DNA of 64,000 nucleotides, from assembly GCF_037325665.1 (NCBI RefSeq), contig NC_090261.1:907501-971500 (forward strand), in the 5' to 3' direction. Positions 1 to 39,044 of the stretch are shown in pieces. The position numbers and the translations under genes were made by a program. Source of the stretch: Littorina saxatilis. Taxonomy: Eukaryota > Mollusca > Gastropoda > Littorinimorpha > Littorinidae. Each line of letters opens with the position of its first letter. The first letter of the stretch is position 1. The notes under the pieces were generated by a model. That model had not been told where the DNA came from and did not search any database. It worked only from the letters and a program-made list of their open reading frames with translations.

Positions 1-781
1 AACGTCTTTTTTCCCCGTCATTGTTGATGTGGGCGTATAGAAGTCGATTTGGGCAGAGCGATCCGAATGCACGTGTTACTCGGTCGCCATCTTGATACAA
101 GAACAGAGGAATGCTCCTCATGGATCTATTTTGTTTCGATCAGTGGACAGGCAGTTACTAAACTCTAAAGAACACTCACACTCGGCGAATACTGACACTA
201 ACTAAGAGGGTTACTGCTCATGGAGCTGAAGCAGCTAAAGTTTTGCGAGAAGTGTCCCTTTGGTAGTTTTAGATCAGCGTTTTAGTATAATCGTGCTGCG
301 ACGAACTTTGACACCAGCCAATCGCTATAAAGTGTGGAAGTCGTCTGCCCTCCCAACTTTAACACTGGAAGAAAGGGGTGAGACATTATTTTATCTCTTG
401 ATTGTTGCTATAATGAGATTTTTCTGTATTGTAAGTATATAATTATAATTTATGCATATTGAAAATCTTACTTTCATTTGAAACGCTTACCAGATTACAT
501 AGAATTTATTTCTACTGGCTTCTCTTAGACACTGACATAAAATGGTAAACTGAATCGTACTAAGAGCTAGAGCTCGGTGTCTTGGGCGATTTTGTTTTGG
601 TACTTTTTTTTTTTTAACCCGAACGAGTCTAGTACATTTTTATAGGAGTCTTGTTGTATTATCAGAAAGAAACACCGCGGAAATCTTGAACTTTTAGCAT
701 GTTAAATTCATAGCTCATAATTCAGAGGTATTTAAGTCTCCAAATTTGCAGAACCTGCACTTGTAATCATAACAAGTCATT

Positions 782-803
782 ATGGGGGCGAGGACGCCCC
801 CAT
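782..803. repeat. perfect GC-rich hairpin
   Basis: The arms ATGGGGGCG and CGCCCCCAT are perfect 9-bp inverted repeats separated by four bases (AGGA). There is no evidence of function. It could be a stem in a transcript or the remains of a short element. Confidence 0.6.
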
Positions 804-879
804 TCTATACGGATAGTTTCGAGGTTGACCATGGGCAGCGCCATTTTGTTGTGAAATACGTCATCAGTTTGTGTACACA

Positions 880-1061
880 GGAAGTTGTGACATCCGTCAC
901 CCTATGGGAGGGGTGACGTCAAAATTGTTCATCTGTAGAAAGTTGTGAAATCCGTCACCCTATGGGAGGGGTGACGTCAAAATTGGTCATCACAGAGTTT
1001 GTGTAACACAGGAAGTTGTGAAATACGTCACCCTATGGGAGGGGTGACGTCAAAATTGTTC
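880..1061. repeat. three-unit tandem repeat with CRE sites
   Basis: Three near-identical units each contain GTCACCCTATGGGAGGGGTG followed by TGACGTCA. The first part of the unit is itself an imperfect inverted repeat. TGACGTCA is the consensus CREB/ATF site. Whether it acts as a regulatory element is unknown; the nearest gene (TRNT1) ends about 6 kb away. Confidence 0.6.
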
Positions 1062-2757
1062 AACAAAAACATGATATGTCGCATTGTGCAGGGTCAACTG
1101 CAACAAACTCAAACCGAGCCATTCATACCTAGCTGTATTTGAGTGACTTATATACCCGACATTTTTATTTCTTATTTTTAGCACAGGTGTAGGAAAAATC
1201 ATGAACCAAAATGTTATTTATTTTCTAATTTAACATTTTTTTTACAAATATGACCATGGTCTTTTAAACATACAGTGACATTAAACATTGTTATGTTAAA
1301 AAAAAGAAAAAAGAAAAAAAGCTTTTGTGCACAAATCAGAAAATACATTGTACATTTTACCTACAGGCCAAACCGTGAGTGTCTGTGGCAAAGCCCGACC
1401 CAGGAAATTGCACTGATTTTATATTTAGATCAGAGAGAAATTGTCAAGAACAGGCGCTTGCATTTGGATGTGTCCAATGATAGTAGGTTTGGTTGTGATC
1501 AATCAGAATAATGTAGGAATAAAAATGTATGACAGTTTAGTATGATGACATGTAATTCACATATGCTGAAATATGATATTATACATCATGTAATATTATT
1601 ATGGCTGTTGCCATGACCATGAAACCCAACAAAGGTTTAATGTAATGTAATTCAAAATACCAAAACCGAGCACCTATTAATCTCGTCTTTGCGCGTGAAG
1701 ATTGAGGCCGTCTGCCAGTAGCGGTTAGGTCATACAGTGGAACCCCTCTCTAGCGACCTTTAAAATGTTGACAAAAATCGGTCCTTGTGGAGGAGGGTCC
1801 TTACAGAGGGAGGGGGCGGAGTCAGGGGGCCACAAAGAAAGTCAGATTTAAAAAAAAAAGAAAACAGAGAAGTTTGAGTTGCTGACGACCGTTCTCTCTG
1901 AAAGCAAACTGCTTCGATTTCATGTTTGTCCTTGGTGTCCACCAGTTCTGGTGCATGTACTACCCTGGCCAAGTTTCCTCTCAAGACATCAAAGAGACCG
2001 CCCCAGTATACTCTACAGCCTCTGGGCGAACCACCTCTCATAGCTAAAACTGGGTCAATGACCCCTGGGAAGAAGGTCAGTGTCTATAAAAATTTTACTC
2101 CTAGGCCTGCGGCCAGGGGGGGGGGAGTATACCGGTACCATTTGAGAATCAGACCAAATGAGAATTGAACCATTTGAGAACATCCTTTTTTTTCAATCAC
2201 TACATCGAAGGCCTGCGGCCCGGGGTTCACATGGGTTGGTTTGTTTGTTTGTTTCAAACCCACACCCATATACACACATTTCCCATTTAAACCATTTGTC
2301 GGCCCCCTGTCGATATTTATCGACTAAGTTCCTTGTTTTAGATCCCTTTGAAGTTACGGAATGAACTCCGATGAACTGTACGAATGCATTTTGTTTACAT
2401 GGGTCAAAGAAGGAATTATCCGTATGAGCGGGACAAGGGAGACAACTCTTTCGTGTAAATGATGTCCCATGGTTGCCAACGTACGCCATTCGGTGCATTT
2501 TCGTCGATTAAACAACCAAATTAATGAACTATGCTTAAGTTTGGAGCTCACAACAAATGTTCTTTGGCTTGCTTACATGGACTTGTATCAAAAATAAGTA
2601 TAGAATGTCACTGGATTCTGAGCTATGAATTTAACACGCTAAAGTTCAAGATTACCGAAACACAGCTGGCACACAGTCTTCATTTAACCCTGAAACTGAC
2701 CTAAGTTCGTTGTCCCCCGTCATTTAGTTTTCAATCTCATCAAGGATCTATCTCAGT

Positions 2758-3380
2758 CAGGGCCGGACTAGGCGAAGAGGAGGGGGGGGGTTGCCATTGG
2801 TGGCCCAGGGGGATGTCTCCCCTGGCGGCAGGGGCAGATCAGTTCATTTTATGACTGTTTTTTTTCAAAAGTATATTGTGAAGATATGGGTGTGAAGGCG
2901 CGAAGCGCCGAGCCGACGGCGCGAAGCGCCTAGCTTGCTAGGGGGGTCCGGGGGCATGCCCCCCCGGAAAATTTTGAAAAAAAGGATGCAAAATAGTGCA
3001 ATCTGGTGCATTCTGAGGATGATCATTACCAGTTTCAGGCAGCAGATTTTGTCACTGATGAATACCCCAAAAATTGAAACTCAATGTAAAATAAAGAAAT
3101 GCATACCTCATTCAATATTTTTATTTTTTGGCTGGGGGGGGGGGGGGGGTCCGGAAACCCTAGAACCCACCCCCCCCCCTCCCTTGTTGTGGGGGTCAGG
3201 GGGCGAAGCCCCCAGAAGCTGACGGGTAGGTCATATTCTGAGATAGGAAAATGGTCGCTCCTTGCATGAAACGACATAAAATAAGCATTAATAAAAAAAA
3301 AATTAAATAAGTAAGGTACATGTTTAGGCTAGGGGGGGGGTTTGCGCAACCCCCATAACCCCCCCGGTAGTCCGGCCCTG
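2758..3380. mobile_element. non-autonomous hAT-like DNA element
   Basis: The 623-bp element begins CAGGGCCGGACTA and ends with its inverted complement TAGTCCGGCCCTG, a terminal sequence typical of hAT elements. It is flanked on both sides by TCAGT, shorter than the 8-bp duplication expected for hAT, so the boundary or family may be slightly off. Inside are G-runs and small hairpins of the GGCGCGAAGCGCC type, with no transposase frame. Confidence 0.6.
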
Positions 3381-4942
3381 TCAGTCACCAGTTTGTCTCC
3401 CCTCGACAACGTCCTCAGGCAAGTTTTTTTTGTTTACTGAATGAAAACAATACAATTAAGTAACGTTCAAGAACAGACTGTCCCCCATTTAATTATGTCC
3501 CATGAACATGCAAATAAAGTTTACGGAATGAATCGAATTGTCACCGCCATTTTTCAGTCAGTTTGAGCAGAACACACTACCGCCGCGGTTCTCTTTGTCT
3601 CAGCCGGTGTAAAGTTTGGCACTTTGTAACAGCTTCCTTGAATCAAGTTTCTTTGAGACGCTAGCTGTTATTGAATTTTAGCTAAAAGTGATCTAATTCA
3701 CTAATACTAATCTCATAATGAGGAAGACCAGCATTCATCGTATTTACGATGTACGCGACGGACAAGCTGAAACACGCGGGGTCAGTGGACGTCATCTGCG
3801 CCAAGTCACTTATGCAGCCAAACTTGCAGTCACCCTTTTGTGCAGGGGGCCAGTCAGTAAATATATTAACCGAAAATGAATGTTAGATAAAGTATACCAG
3901 AATAAATTGAAGGGATGAAAAGAGATAGGGAAAGTGTAGTATCCTTGAATGTCATACATTCTATAACGGAAAGTGTTTTTTGTGGGGACTGCCGGGTGTT
4001 TTATTTGTTGTCTTTACTTAGTTGTACGAGCCGGAGGATTTGAGGAGAATTGTAATCATGAATCAGTGTGGATCTATTACTTGACGGAATCCCATTTTGA
4101 AAGCAAAAGATTATTATTCATCTGATGGACATGTCTGTATTGCAATTGTTTTCTTGCTAAAATATTGACCGAGACCGTGCAACAGGAGTAGGCCTACCGT
4201 AGCTAGCATCGTATTAATTATTTGTCACAGTCTTGACTTTGACTTTCCCTTTCCATAAAAGAAGAATGTTAGCGCTTTTGCAATGATGAAAATACAGCTA
4301 ACGAATTATAGACTGCCAGTGGGTATTCTAAGTACTTGGGTTAGAACTTCATTGACAGATGAGAATGTCTATGGTTCGCGAAATGTTGAGAAAACCAGAA
4401 AATAATTGTCAAGGTTTGGAAAGGTTCAGGAAGTCTGTGAATTTCTGACAATCAATGATGTGAGCGGAAAGTCTACACGCCCAAATCGTTAGCTCACACG
4501 AAGCAAAGGCATGCATGGCTGTTGAGCAAGTGATCTGTGCTTCCAAACAGTAGGTCCGAGCCAGAGACATAGATGTATCCAATTGACACCAGTGGCGACT
4601 CAGTCAGTGTCATATCAGTCCCGGAAACTTGTGCTGAGGATTCTGGTACCACAATATATTTTCAAATACGTATTTCTTTCAATCAATTCAATGGCATTGA
4701 TGCTCATTGTGTGAACAGTGGTTCTATATAAAGCACGATGCTCGAAAAACTGAGTCAGTCAGAAAGATGCAGAGCCTGGTACATATGCCGACCGGGCCGG
4801 GGACTGAACTCAGTCACTGTCCTTTCCACACCGGACACACGGCTCTCACCAATCTTCATACAAATTTCAGCGTACTTTTTACACAGCTAAGAAAAATGCG
4901 AAGACGAAGAAAAACAAAAAGTTCAGACAGACAGACAGAACA
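3381..4942. other. intergenic, nothing recognised
   Basis: I see no conserved coding sequence, RNA gene or clear repeat boundary in this stretch. The one frame of about 80 codons near 4707-4955 runs into low-complexity sequence and has no recognisable domain. Confidence 0.5.
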
Positions 4943-5710
4943 ACAAGTCGCGTAAGGCGAAAATACAACATTTAGTCAAGTAGCTGTCGAACTCACAGAA
5001 TGAAACTGAACGCAATGCAACGCAGCAAGACCGCATACTCGTAGCATCGTCAGTCACCCGCTCACGGCAAAGACAGTGAAATTGACAAGAAGAGCGGGGT
5101 AGCAGTTGCGCTCAGAAGGATAGCACGCTTTTCTGTACCTCTCTTTGTTTTAACTTTCTGAGCGTGTTTTTAATCCAAACATATCATATCTATATGTTTT
5201 TGGAATCAGGAACCGACAAGGAATAAGATGTTTTTAAATTGATTTCGAAAATTTAATTTTCATATTAATTTTTATATATTTAATTTTCAGAGCGTGTTTT
5301 TAATCCAAATATAACATATTTATATGTTTTTGGAATCAGCAAATGATGGAGAATAAGATGAATGTAAATTTGGAGCGTTTTTAAAAATTTTTTTTTTTTT
5401 TACAATTTTCAGATTTTTAATGACCAAAGTCATTAATTAATTTTTAAGCCACCAAGCTGAAATGCAATACCGAAGTCCGGGCTTCGTCGAACATTACTTG
5501 ACCAAAATTTCAACCAATTTGGTTGAAAAATGAGGGCGTGACAGTGCCACCTCAACTTTCACGAAAAGCCGGATATGACGTCATCAAAGACATTTATCAA
5601 AAAAATGAAAAAAACATATGGGGATATCATACCCAGGAACTCTCATGTCAAATTTCATAAAGATCGGTCCAGTAGTTTAGTCTGAATCGCTCTACACACA
5701 CACACAGACA

Positions 5711-5770
<60 letters not shown>

Positions 5771-5840
5771 TACACCACGACCCTCGTCTCGATTCCCCCC
5801 TCTACGTTAAAACATTTAGTCAAAACTTGACTAAATGTAA
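4943..5840 (+). repeat. hairpin-ended interspersed repeat, copy 1
   Basis: This is one of three copies in the window (others at 32503-33358 and 54301-55226, both inverted relative to this one). One end reads AAGTCGCGTAAGGCGAAAAT. The other end is a hairpin made of CATTTAGTCAA and TTGACTAAATG. All copies carry a CA/GT microsatellite at the same internal position (here about 5694-5766) and a palindrome around CATTAATTAATTTTTAAGCC. No coding frame is present. The class (SINE, MITE or other) is undetermined. Confidence 0.7.
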
Positions 5841-6777
5841 AAATGAACAAATGCGAAGAGAGAACATTTTGGCCGCAGTCCTATCGTCATGCACGAAACA
5901 AAATTGAAGCGGACGGTGCAAGGGAGGTAACTTGAAAAAGGACCAAATGGCTCAGACAAAAAGGTGTTACTTCCCCTACACCAGAGATGACAGCAGAGAG
6001 TAGGGTTTAAAATTCATAAAGTAGACAAAACTCACTCATATCTTGTCGTTGATTTAGCCGGATGAATTCATTATGAAATTATAATGCAAGAAAAAGTGCA
6101 CTTTCTAGGATGTTTATAATCTGCACCAAAATTAGGGAGTAACCTTTGTGATTTGATGAAGATAACCAGATTTTGCAGCAGTGCCCGTTTGTCAATTCCC
6201 TGCGTAAAAATCACCCAAGCAAGCCGAGTTTTAACACTCTGCTACAAGAACATCAATGCGGATTTTCTGTAGGTGGAAGTGTGCATGTGCCGGTGTCCCT
6301 GGCTCACTGTCACCGATGTGTTGCAGGTTGAACTAGAGAGTACTCGAGGGACAGCCTGAGATTTATCACAGCCACTCTCTCCGTCCAGTCTGACCATCAC
6401 ACAGTTAGAGAGCCATTTCTCTTGTCCACCGCAAGCAGTGATGGTGAGGATGATAACCATGAAATGTTGTAGTTGGTGTTATGTGATAAGTTTTGGTTGG
6501 CAGTAAAAGTCTGTTCATGTATGTGAAACAAAGCTGAGACAGAAATCAAACCAACACCAACACAGGGACCTGCTCACAGGGAGACAATTAAATAAACACA
6601 GCATCATATGTGGATGGGGTACCTGTTCATGTTTGCCGAAAACGTGCTGAATGCTGTGTCTGTACAGAAAATGCATCGCAGTTGAAAAAAGGCGTCATGA
6701 GTGCGACTTGTTCATCCTGGTAGGACGTTTCTGCCTTGCCCCTTCAATCACTTTGTAGTCTGGAGGTCTTGGATGCA
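5841..6777. other. intergenic, nothing recognised
   Basis: There is no conserved protein, RNA gene or repeat boundary in this stretch. It lies beyond the likely 3' end of TRNT1. Confidence 0.5.
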
Positions 6778-6899
6778 CACCCACCCACCCACACACACGC
6801 ACACCCACACACACACACGCATGCACATAATTATGCTCACACACACGCACACAAACACACACACAAACGCATGCACATAATTATGCTCACACACACACG

Positions 6900-6931
<32 letters not shown>

Positions 6932-7036
6932 AACACACACACACATAATTATGCTCACACACACACGCACACACACATGCACCGATGCACACACACACAC
7001 ACACACATGCATGCACAGATGCAAACACACACACAT
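6778..7036. repeat. CA-rich satellite with internal higher-order unit
   Basis: A (CA)n tract is interrupted by a recurring GCATGCACATAATTATGCTC block seen at least three times, giving a higher-order tandem structure. Frames through it encode only His/Thr- or Val/Cys-rich strings. Confidence 0.8.
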
Positions 7037-7070
7037 CTACATAATGTACCCATTTGATAGAGTTCATAAC

Positions 7071-7076
7071 TTTATT
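7071..7076 (-). terminator. candidate TRNT1 polyadenylation signal
   Basis: The minus strand reads AATAAA about 400 bases after the TRNT1 stop codon, a reasonable 3'UTR length. No cDNA evidence is available to confirm use. Confidence 0.45.
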
Positions 7077-7471
7077 CCATTAGAAAGTTATTTTAATTCA
7101 CCTTGTTTGTTTTGCATCAGTTCACTTCCTTTAACACTCCCCATGGACTGATGTACAGGACACAAATACTGTGTCATGCTCGGTTCAAACAATGCACTTC
7201 GCAATGTCAAAACACAATATAAAGACAGCAACCGCTGCAAATGGCTGTTATCGCACTTGTCACCCATCACTTCTTCGTCTTTTGTGATGCATATTTGTTT
7301 TTGAAATAATGCCACTAAACACGCAATGTTCTTGACAAGTGTAGATCAGTTATGGACAAAAAAATTTCCACGCTAATAACAACAACAAATACTCTGTACA
7401 ACAACAGCAGCACTCATACGCGCTAACACACATATATGACAAGCAATGAAAAGTCTCCCGGCACTAAAGCA

Positions 7472-11299
<3,828 letters not shown>

Positions 11300-12051
11300 T
11301 GATTATGTTTTGAACATCCCACTGAAACATAAAAAATGATTCCATCATGATCACAGCAAAATATCTAAACACCCAGACAGTCTTTTTTAAAAGAAATAGA
11401 TTGTTGTTTGACACTACACAGTAATACACACGATGAAAGGTACACACGGGTTTTTTTAAAAGAAATATATTGTTGTCAGACACTTTACACACGACGAAAG
11501 GTAGACATAGAATAGAGAAAGTAAAAGTAGAACTTGTTGCTAGACGACCTCAGCTGTGGTATTTGCATTCCTTTGTACCAACTGATCAGTATGGTGGATC
11601 TAAATGGTACTGAGGGTCAACACAAATGCAGGAGTAGATCAGCTGTCTTACCGCTTGTATCAAGGAAAATATAGTGTTGAGGACAGTTGCACCACATAAG
11701 GCACATTCCATGGCTTCACCACTGAGTCACAGCCATTGCAGAACACTTGCAGCATGGGGTGTTTTACCCAGTTTCAGAATAACCTATTTTATGGACGGAT
11801 CAAAGTTATTGCATATATTCATGCAATCAGATATTTAAATGTTGAAAAGAAAAGGAATTCAAAATACACGAGCACAAAAGCCTTCTAAGCTTCGTGGCGT
11901 TTACCATACGTTTTTCGTGAGACTGTTTTTGTTGATGATAGAAAATATGTGTTAACTTTAGGCAAGCGATTCACAGAGCCCTCATTTCCGGTGCTTTGAC
12001 ACAACACGCGGAAATCTTGCTGTGCGACTTGCGGTGTGAAGTTTCAACAAT
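11300..12051. promoter_or_regulatory. shared TRNT1/TRMT6 promoter region
   Basis: The two start codons lie 752 bases apart on opposite strands with no gene between, so both genes probably start from this interval. Near the TRMT6 side are ETS-like motifs: ATTTCCGGT (11984-11992, ACCGGAAAT on the minus strand) and GCGGAAAT (about 12009). No TATA box is obvious. The TRNT1 5'UTR probably contains an intron within this interval. Promoter function is inferred from arrangement. Confidence 0.6.
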
Positions 12052-34380
<22,329 letters not shown>

Positions 34381-34756
34381 CGACTGCAGCACACCCACAC
34401 TCCAACACTCCCAGCTTCACCGTAAACCTGCTTGGCGGCAGCGGTGTGTCAGGCGTGTGTGATTGTCAGGCAGGTAACTTTTGTGATGAGCATTGGTTGC
34501 TTTGTGCCGCATGCCAATGATCCACACGCACTGTGATGTTGACTAAGAAAGCCATGTAGACCAGTGGTTGCACACCGCCCAGGTGATGCCAGGTGTGTTG
34601 GGGTCACACCACACAAGATATTGTTATCAAACAGATTTTGTTGATTAAATGCATGAGACAAATTCAGCTTATGTTTTGCTGTTTTCTTCAAATGTTCAAT
34701 TTTGTTTATTTTGTCAGTATGTGCATGTGGTTGTAACATCGGTTATGCTGACAGAA

Positions 34757-34892
34757 AAGCACAGACATACACACTCACAGACATACACACTCACAGACAT
34801 ACACACTCACAGACATACACACTCACAGACATACACACTCACAGACATACACACTCACAGACATACACACTCACAGACATACACACTCACAG
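34757..34892. repeat. 16-bp minisatellite
   Basis: About eight perfect units of ACAGACATACACACTC. Confidence 0.95.
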
Positions 34893-35053
34893 ATGCATGA
34901 ACACAGGCAGAAACAAACATGCACACATGTACGCAAACATGCATGTTCAAACGCACTCGTACAAAGTGAGAGAAAGAAGTGTAACTTGACACAAGGCTAG
35001 GTAGTTAATGAATAGTTTATTGGAACAAGTGGAAGCAATGCGACCAAGGCAAC

Positions 35054-35059
35054 AATAAA
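35054..35059 (+). terminator. candidate TRMT6 polyadenylation signal
   Basis: AATAAA lies about 670 bases after the TRMT6 stop codon, the first clear signal downstream. Use is unproven. Confidence 0.35.
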
Positions 35060-36141
35060 TGCTGTGTAAGCGGAGGAAGAACTGGGAGTGACAAAGAGAA
35101 AGGGGGAAATGCAGACGTTGCTTACTTTTTGTCAGAGCTATCAGTCAGGACAGAACTGCAGACGTTGCTTACGTTTTGTCAGAGCTATCAGTCAGGACAG
35201 AACTGCAGACCGTACAAAAAGCAAACATTGAAAAAAGAATAAAATCATATAATAAAAAGTCCCAAACATACCATACAGATAATACATATATATTATTGCA
35301 CGCTTCTAAACACACAAACCTCACTTTCAGTTTGACAATCAAAAACCCATGTCTGAAAACAGGAAAAGCATAAAATAAAATTTTTGTTGTCACAGATACA
35401 TGTAGCAATAATACATGTATTCCTGGGAATGGTTTCAGAGTTGGAACCATTATTCTTTAAAACTGTAAAACTTAAAATGAGATCTGCAAAGAAACAAGTT
35501 ATATTACAAATGAAGAAGACAAGACATACAAAGTACAGTAAAACTTCACCTTGTCTGTAAACATGTCAACTGCAGTCTCTGAACCCAGTCAATTGAATGC
35601 AAATAATAATCTCAAATGAAATAGAAAAAGAAAGGCTACACAGTCACTGATACATAAAAGTGATTCATTTCAGGCTGTCACACTTTACATATTTGATACA
35701 TGCAAAAAAGAAGAAAATGATTTGTTGTCTTTGATGACTACAATGCTGACTCAATACACACATTTCATTCCAAGATGAGATATAAAACACAAAACTAACC
35801 AATAATTAACACAACATATCATTTGAATGACTAATGATTAGTGTAATGTAAAGTAAAGTCAAGGCTGAAAACAAAAAATGCAACCACACGTGTACATAGC
35901 ACACCAGTGAGACACACTAGGATTTCATACAGATGTTGCCCCAGTCACATTATGGGGTGTCGTTCATTGCACTGCGCAAAAACAAACCTTACTGAGTGTG
36001 GTAGAGGGGCTGAATGAATCCAAATCTATGCTGATCCAACTCATGAGAGAACCCCTTTCTATCCTGAATCAAAACCAAAAGCTGATCCAACTCATGAGAG
36101 AACCCCTTTCTATCCTGAATCAAAACCAAAAGCAGAACAGC

Positions 36142-36560
36142 GTGAATCTTTCTTTCTTTCTTTATTTGGTGTTTAACGTCGTTTTTAACCATTCAAGGTT
36201 ATATCGCGACGGGGAAAGGGGGGAGATGGGATAGGGGAAAGGGGGGAGATGGGATAGAGCCACTTGTTAAGTGTTTCTTGTTCACAAAAGCACTAATCAA
36301 AAAATTGCTCCAGGGGCTTGCAACGTAATACAATATATGACCTTACTGGGAGAATCCAAGTTTCCAGTACAAAGGACTTAACATTTCTTACATACTGCTT
36401 GACTAAAATCTTTACAAACATTGACTATATTCTATACAAGAAACACTTAACAAGGGTAAAAGGAGAAACAGAACCGTTAGTCGCCTCTTACGACATGCTG
36501 GGTAGCATCGGGTAAATTCTTTCTCGTCCCAACCAATATGGGACTCCCCCTAACCCGCGG
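36142..36560 (-). mobile_element. SINE-like element, inverted
   Basis: Read on the minus strand it ends GTTAAACACCAAATAAAGAA plus a GAAA-rich tail, the same end as 25355-25457. It reaches back to a GTTAGGGGGAGTCCCATATT block near 36535-36560 that may lie towards its head. No clear A and B boxes are identified. Confidence 0.5.
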
Positions 36561-36944
36561 GGGGTAACAGCGTGAATAAGAACTACTGTTACCACGTAGA
36601 TTGATAACATCAAGCACACCGTACAAGTAAGATCGAGCCAAGGAATATCAAACAGTGCCATTCAAGAGCTGCCTTTAAAGCTACATGTTCTACATGCGCT
36701 GGATGTTTCTGTCAACTTTATATGTGAAGGAATAAAAAGGATTTACATTCACCTCAACCTTAGCTACAATACAAATGAACAGCATCCATACACAAAGCAA
36801 AAAAGACTATGTATTGCCAAATGAATTGTGCGTTACAAACATAATACATGTAGCTAGTAAAAGAGAGCCCCCAACGCTGACACATGCAACACATCACCCG
36901 GTGTCTGTCCAAGACACAGTCGCAAAAACACTGGACACAATCTA

Positions 36945-37040
36945 CATTTGTTATGATTATAATAATAATAATAATATTCATATTTTTAGAGCGCAAATAT
37001 CCAGGGTTAAACCCTGCTCCCAGCGCTGTACAACCATTGT
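36945..37040 (-). mobile_element. short SINE/LINE tail with ATT repeats
   Basis: On the minus strand a GTACAGCGCTGGGAGCAGGG block is followed by GCGCTCTAAAAATATGAATA and (TTA)n. This layout is that of a retroposon 3' end. The fragment is too short to classify. Confidence 0.45.
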
Positions 37041-37159
37041 GGAAAAAAAGCAAGAAAATACTGCAAATGAGTCTTGTAAGTTTTGCTGTTGGTCTTTGCT
37101 CTACTCAATGAGCATTGCCAACTTTACGTCACCATCACCCTCAGGTTACACTGTACAAT

Positions 37160-37210
<51 letters not shown>

Positions 37211-37604
37211 CCCCTCTGTCTCCTTTTGAATGCCAGTGTGGTGAATTGCACTAGAGTTGCTAGAGTTGTAGCTGAGTAGTGACTATCCATGTGTTGGGCA
37301 CAACGTGGCTACAGTGCACTTTATCGCTGGAGTTATGACGAAATGCCTCAGAAATGAAAGTGTGTGCAGCGAGTATTATCAGACACTTTGTGTTAGGAAT
37401 GTTAAGTAACAGAAACAATAAAAGCTCGCAGAAAACTAGCACTGTACAATGCAACATATCTCACAGGTGTGCTATCCGCTAAGCTTGAGTGACATGGTTT
37501 GCACCCAAGGAACACAGTTTCCATAAATGCCACACAGCTTCAAATTGGCACACACAGCTGTCGCCCACATGGGCACCAGTTAGTAAGACGTATGCAAGAG
37601 ACAA

Positions 37605-38055
37605 CATGTGAACACAAACACAGGTCAGTCAGACGTATGCAACAGGTGAAACACAAACACAGGTCAGTCAGACGTATGCAACAGGTGAAACACAAACACA
37701 GGTCAGTAAGACGTATGCAACAGACAACAGATCAAACACAGGTCAGTAAGACGTATGCAACAGACAACAGGTGAAACACATACACAGGTCAGTCAGACGT
37801 ATGCAACAGACAACAGGTGAAACACAAACACAGGTCAGTCAGACGTATGCAACAGACAACAGGTCAAACACAAACACAGGTCAGTCAGACGTATGCAACA
37901 GACAACAGGTGAAACACAAACACAGGTCAGTCAGACGTATGCAACAGACAACAGGTCAAACACAAACACAGGTCAGTCAGACGTATGCAACAGACAACAG
38001 GTGAAACACATACACAGGTCAGTCAGACGTATGCAACAGACAACAGGTGAACACA
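37605..38055. repeat. 46-bp minisatellite
   Basis: About ten units of GGTCAGTCAGACGTATGCAA followed by CAGACAACAGGTGAAACACA, with some shortened units at the left end. Confidence 0.9.
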
Positions 38056-38234
38056 TGCCCAGGTGAGCGACAGACACGCTTGATTCACTCCTCACACCGT
38101 CATGCATGGCACAGCAGGCACTGTGAAAGACTGAGGGAAGAAGCAACAAGAATGACAAAGAAAAAAGAAGAAACATGGAACAGCTTCATAAAACTTGCTG
38201 ACACAATGTCAAAGCACAGAGCTGAGTGAAGAAG

Positions 38235-39029
38235 CGGTGACACTCAGTTAACCAAGCCATTGATTTCTTGCCCTCGTCTCTGGTACAACCCTTCTTTCTA
38301 CCGGCGACACTCAGTTAACCAAGCCATTCATTTCTTGCCCTCATCTCTGGTACAACCCTTCTTTCTACCGGTGACACTCAGTTAACCAAGCCATTCATTT
38401 CTTGCCCTCATCTCTGGTACAACCCTTCTTTCTACCGGTGACACTCAGTTAACCAAGCCATTCATTTCTTGCCCTCATCTCTGGTACAACCCTTCTTTCT
38501 ACTGGTGAGACTCAGTTAACCAAGCCATTGATTTCTTGCCCTCATCTCTGGTACAACCCTTCTTTCTACTGGTGAGAGCTCAGTTAAGATGCAGAGACAC
38601 TGAGCTCACCGAGCCATTCATGTCTTGCCCTCACCTCTCATACAACCCTTCTTTCTACTGGTGAGAGCTCAGTTAAGATGCAGAGACACTGTGCTCACCG
38701 AGCCATTCATGTCTTCCTCACCTCTCATACAACCCTTCTTTCTACCGGTGAGAGCTCAGTTAAGATGCAGAGACACTGAGCTCACCGAGCCATTCATGTC
38801 TTGCCCTCACCTCTCATACAACCCTTCTTTCTACTGGTGAGAGCTCAGTTAAGATGCAGAGACACTGAGCTCACCGAGCCATTCATGTCTTGCCCTCACC
38901 TCTCATACAACCCTTCTTTCTACTGGTGAGAGCTCAGTTAAGATGCAGAGACACTGAGCTCACCGAGCCATTCATGTCTTGCCCTCATCTCTGGTACAAC
39001 CCTTCTTTCTACCGGTGAGAGCTCAGTTA
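38235..39029. repeat. 67/89-bp compound minisatellite
   Basis: About five 67-bp units (ACTCAGTTAACCAAGCCATT...) pass into about six longer units (GTGAGAGCTCAGTTAAGATG...). The array resumes at 39871 after a LINE insertion. Confidence 0.9.
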
Positions 39030-39044
39030 AGATGCAGAGACACT

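Larger units (their letters stand above)
1..2757. other. intergenic, no gene seen
   Basis: No exon, conserved protein or RNA gene is recognisable. The stretch holds a GC-rich hairpin (782-803), a three-unit tandem repeat with CRE motifs (880-1061), and at 1736 a CAGTGGAACCCC start resembling the end of pogo-like elements but with no matching right end nearby. The short open frames here have no recognisable similarity and no splice partners. Confidence 0.6.
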
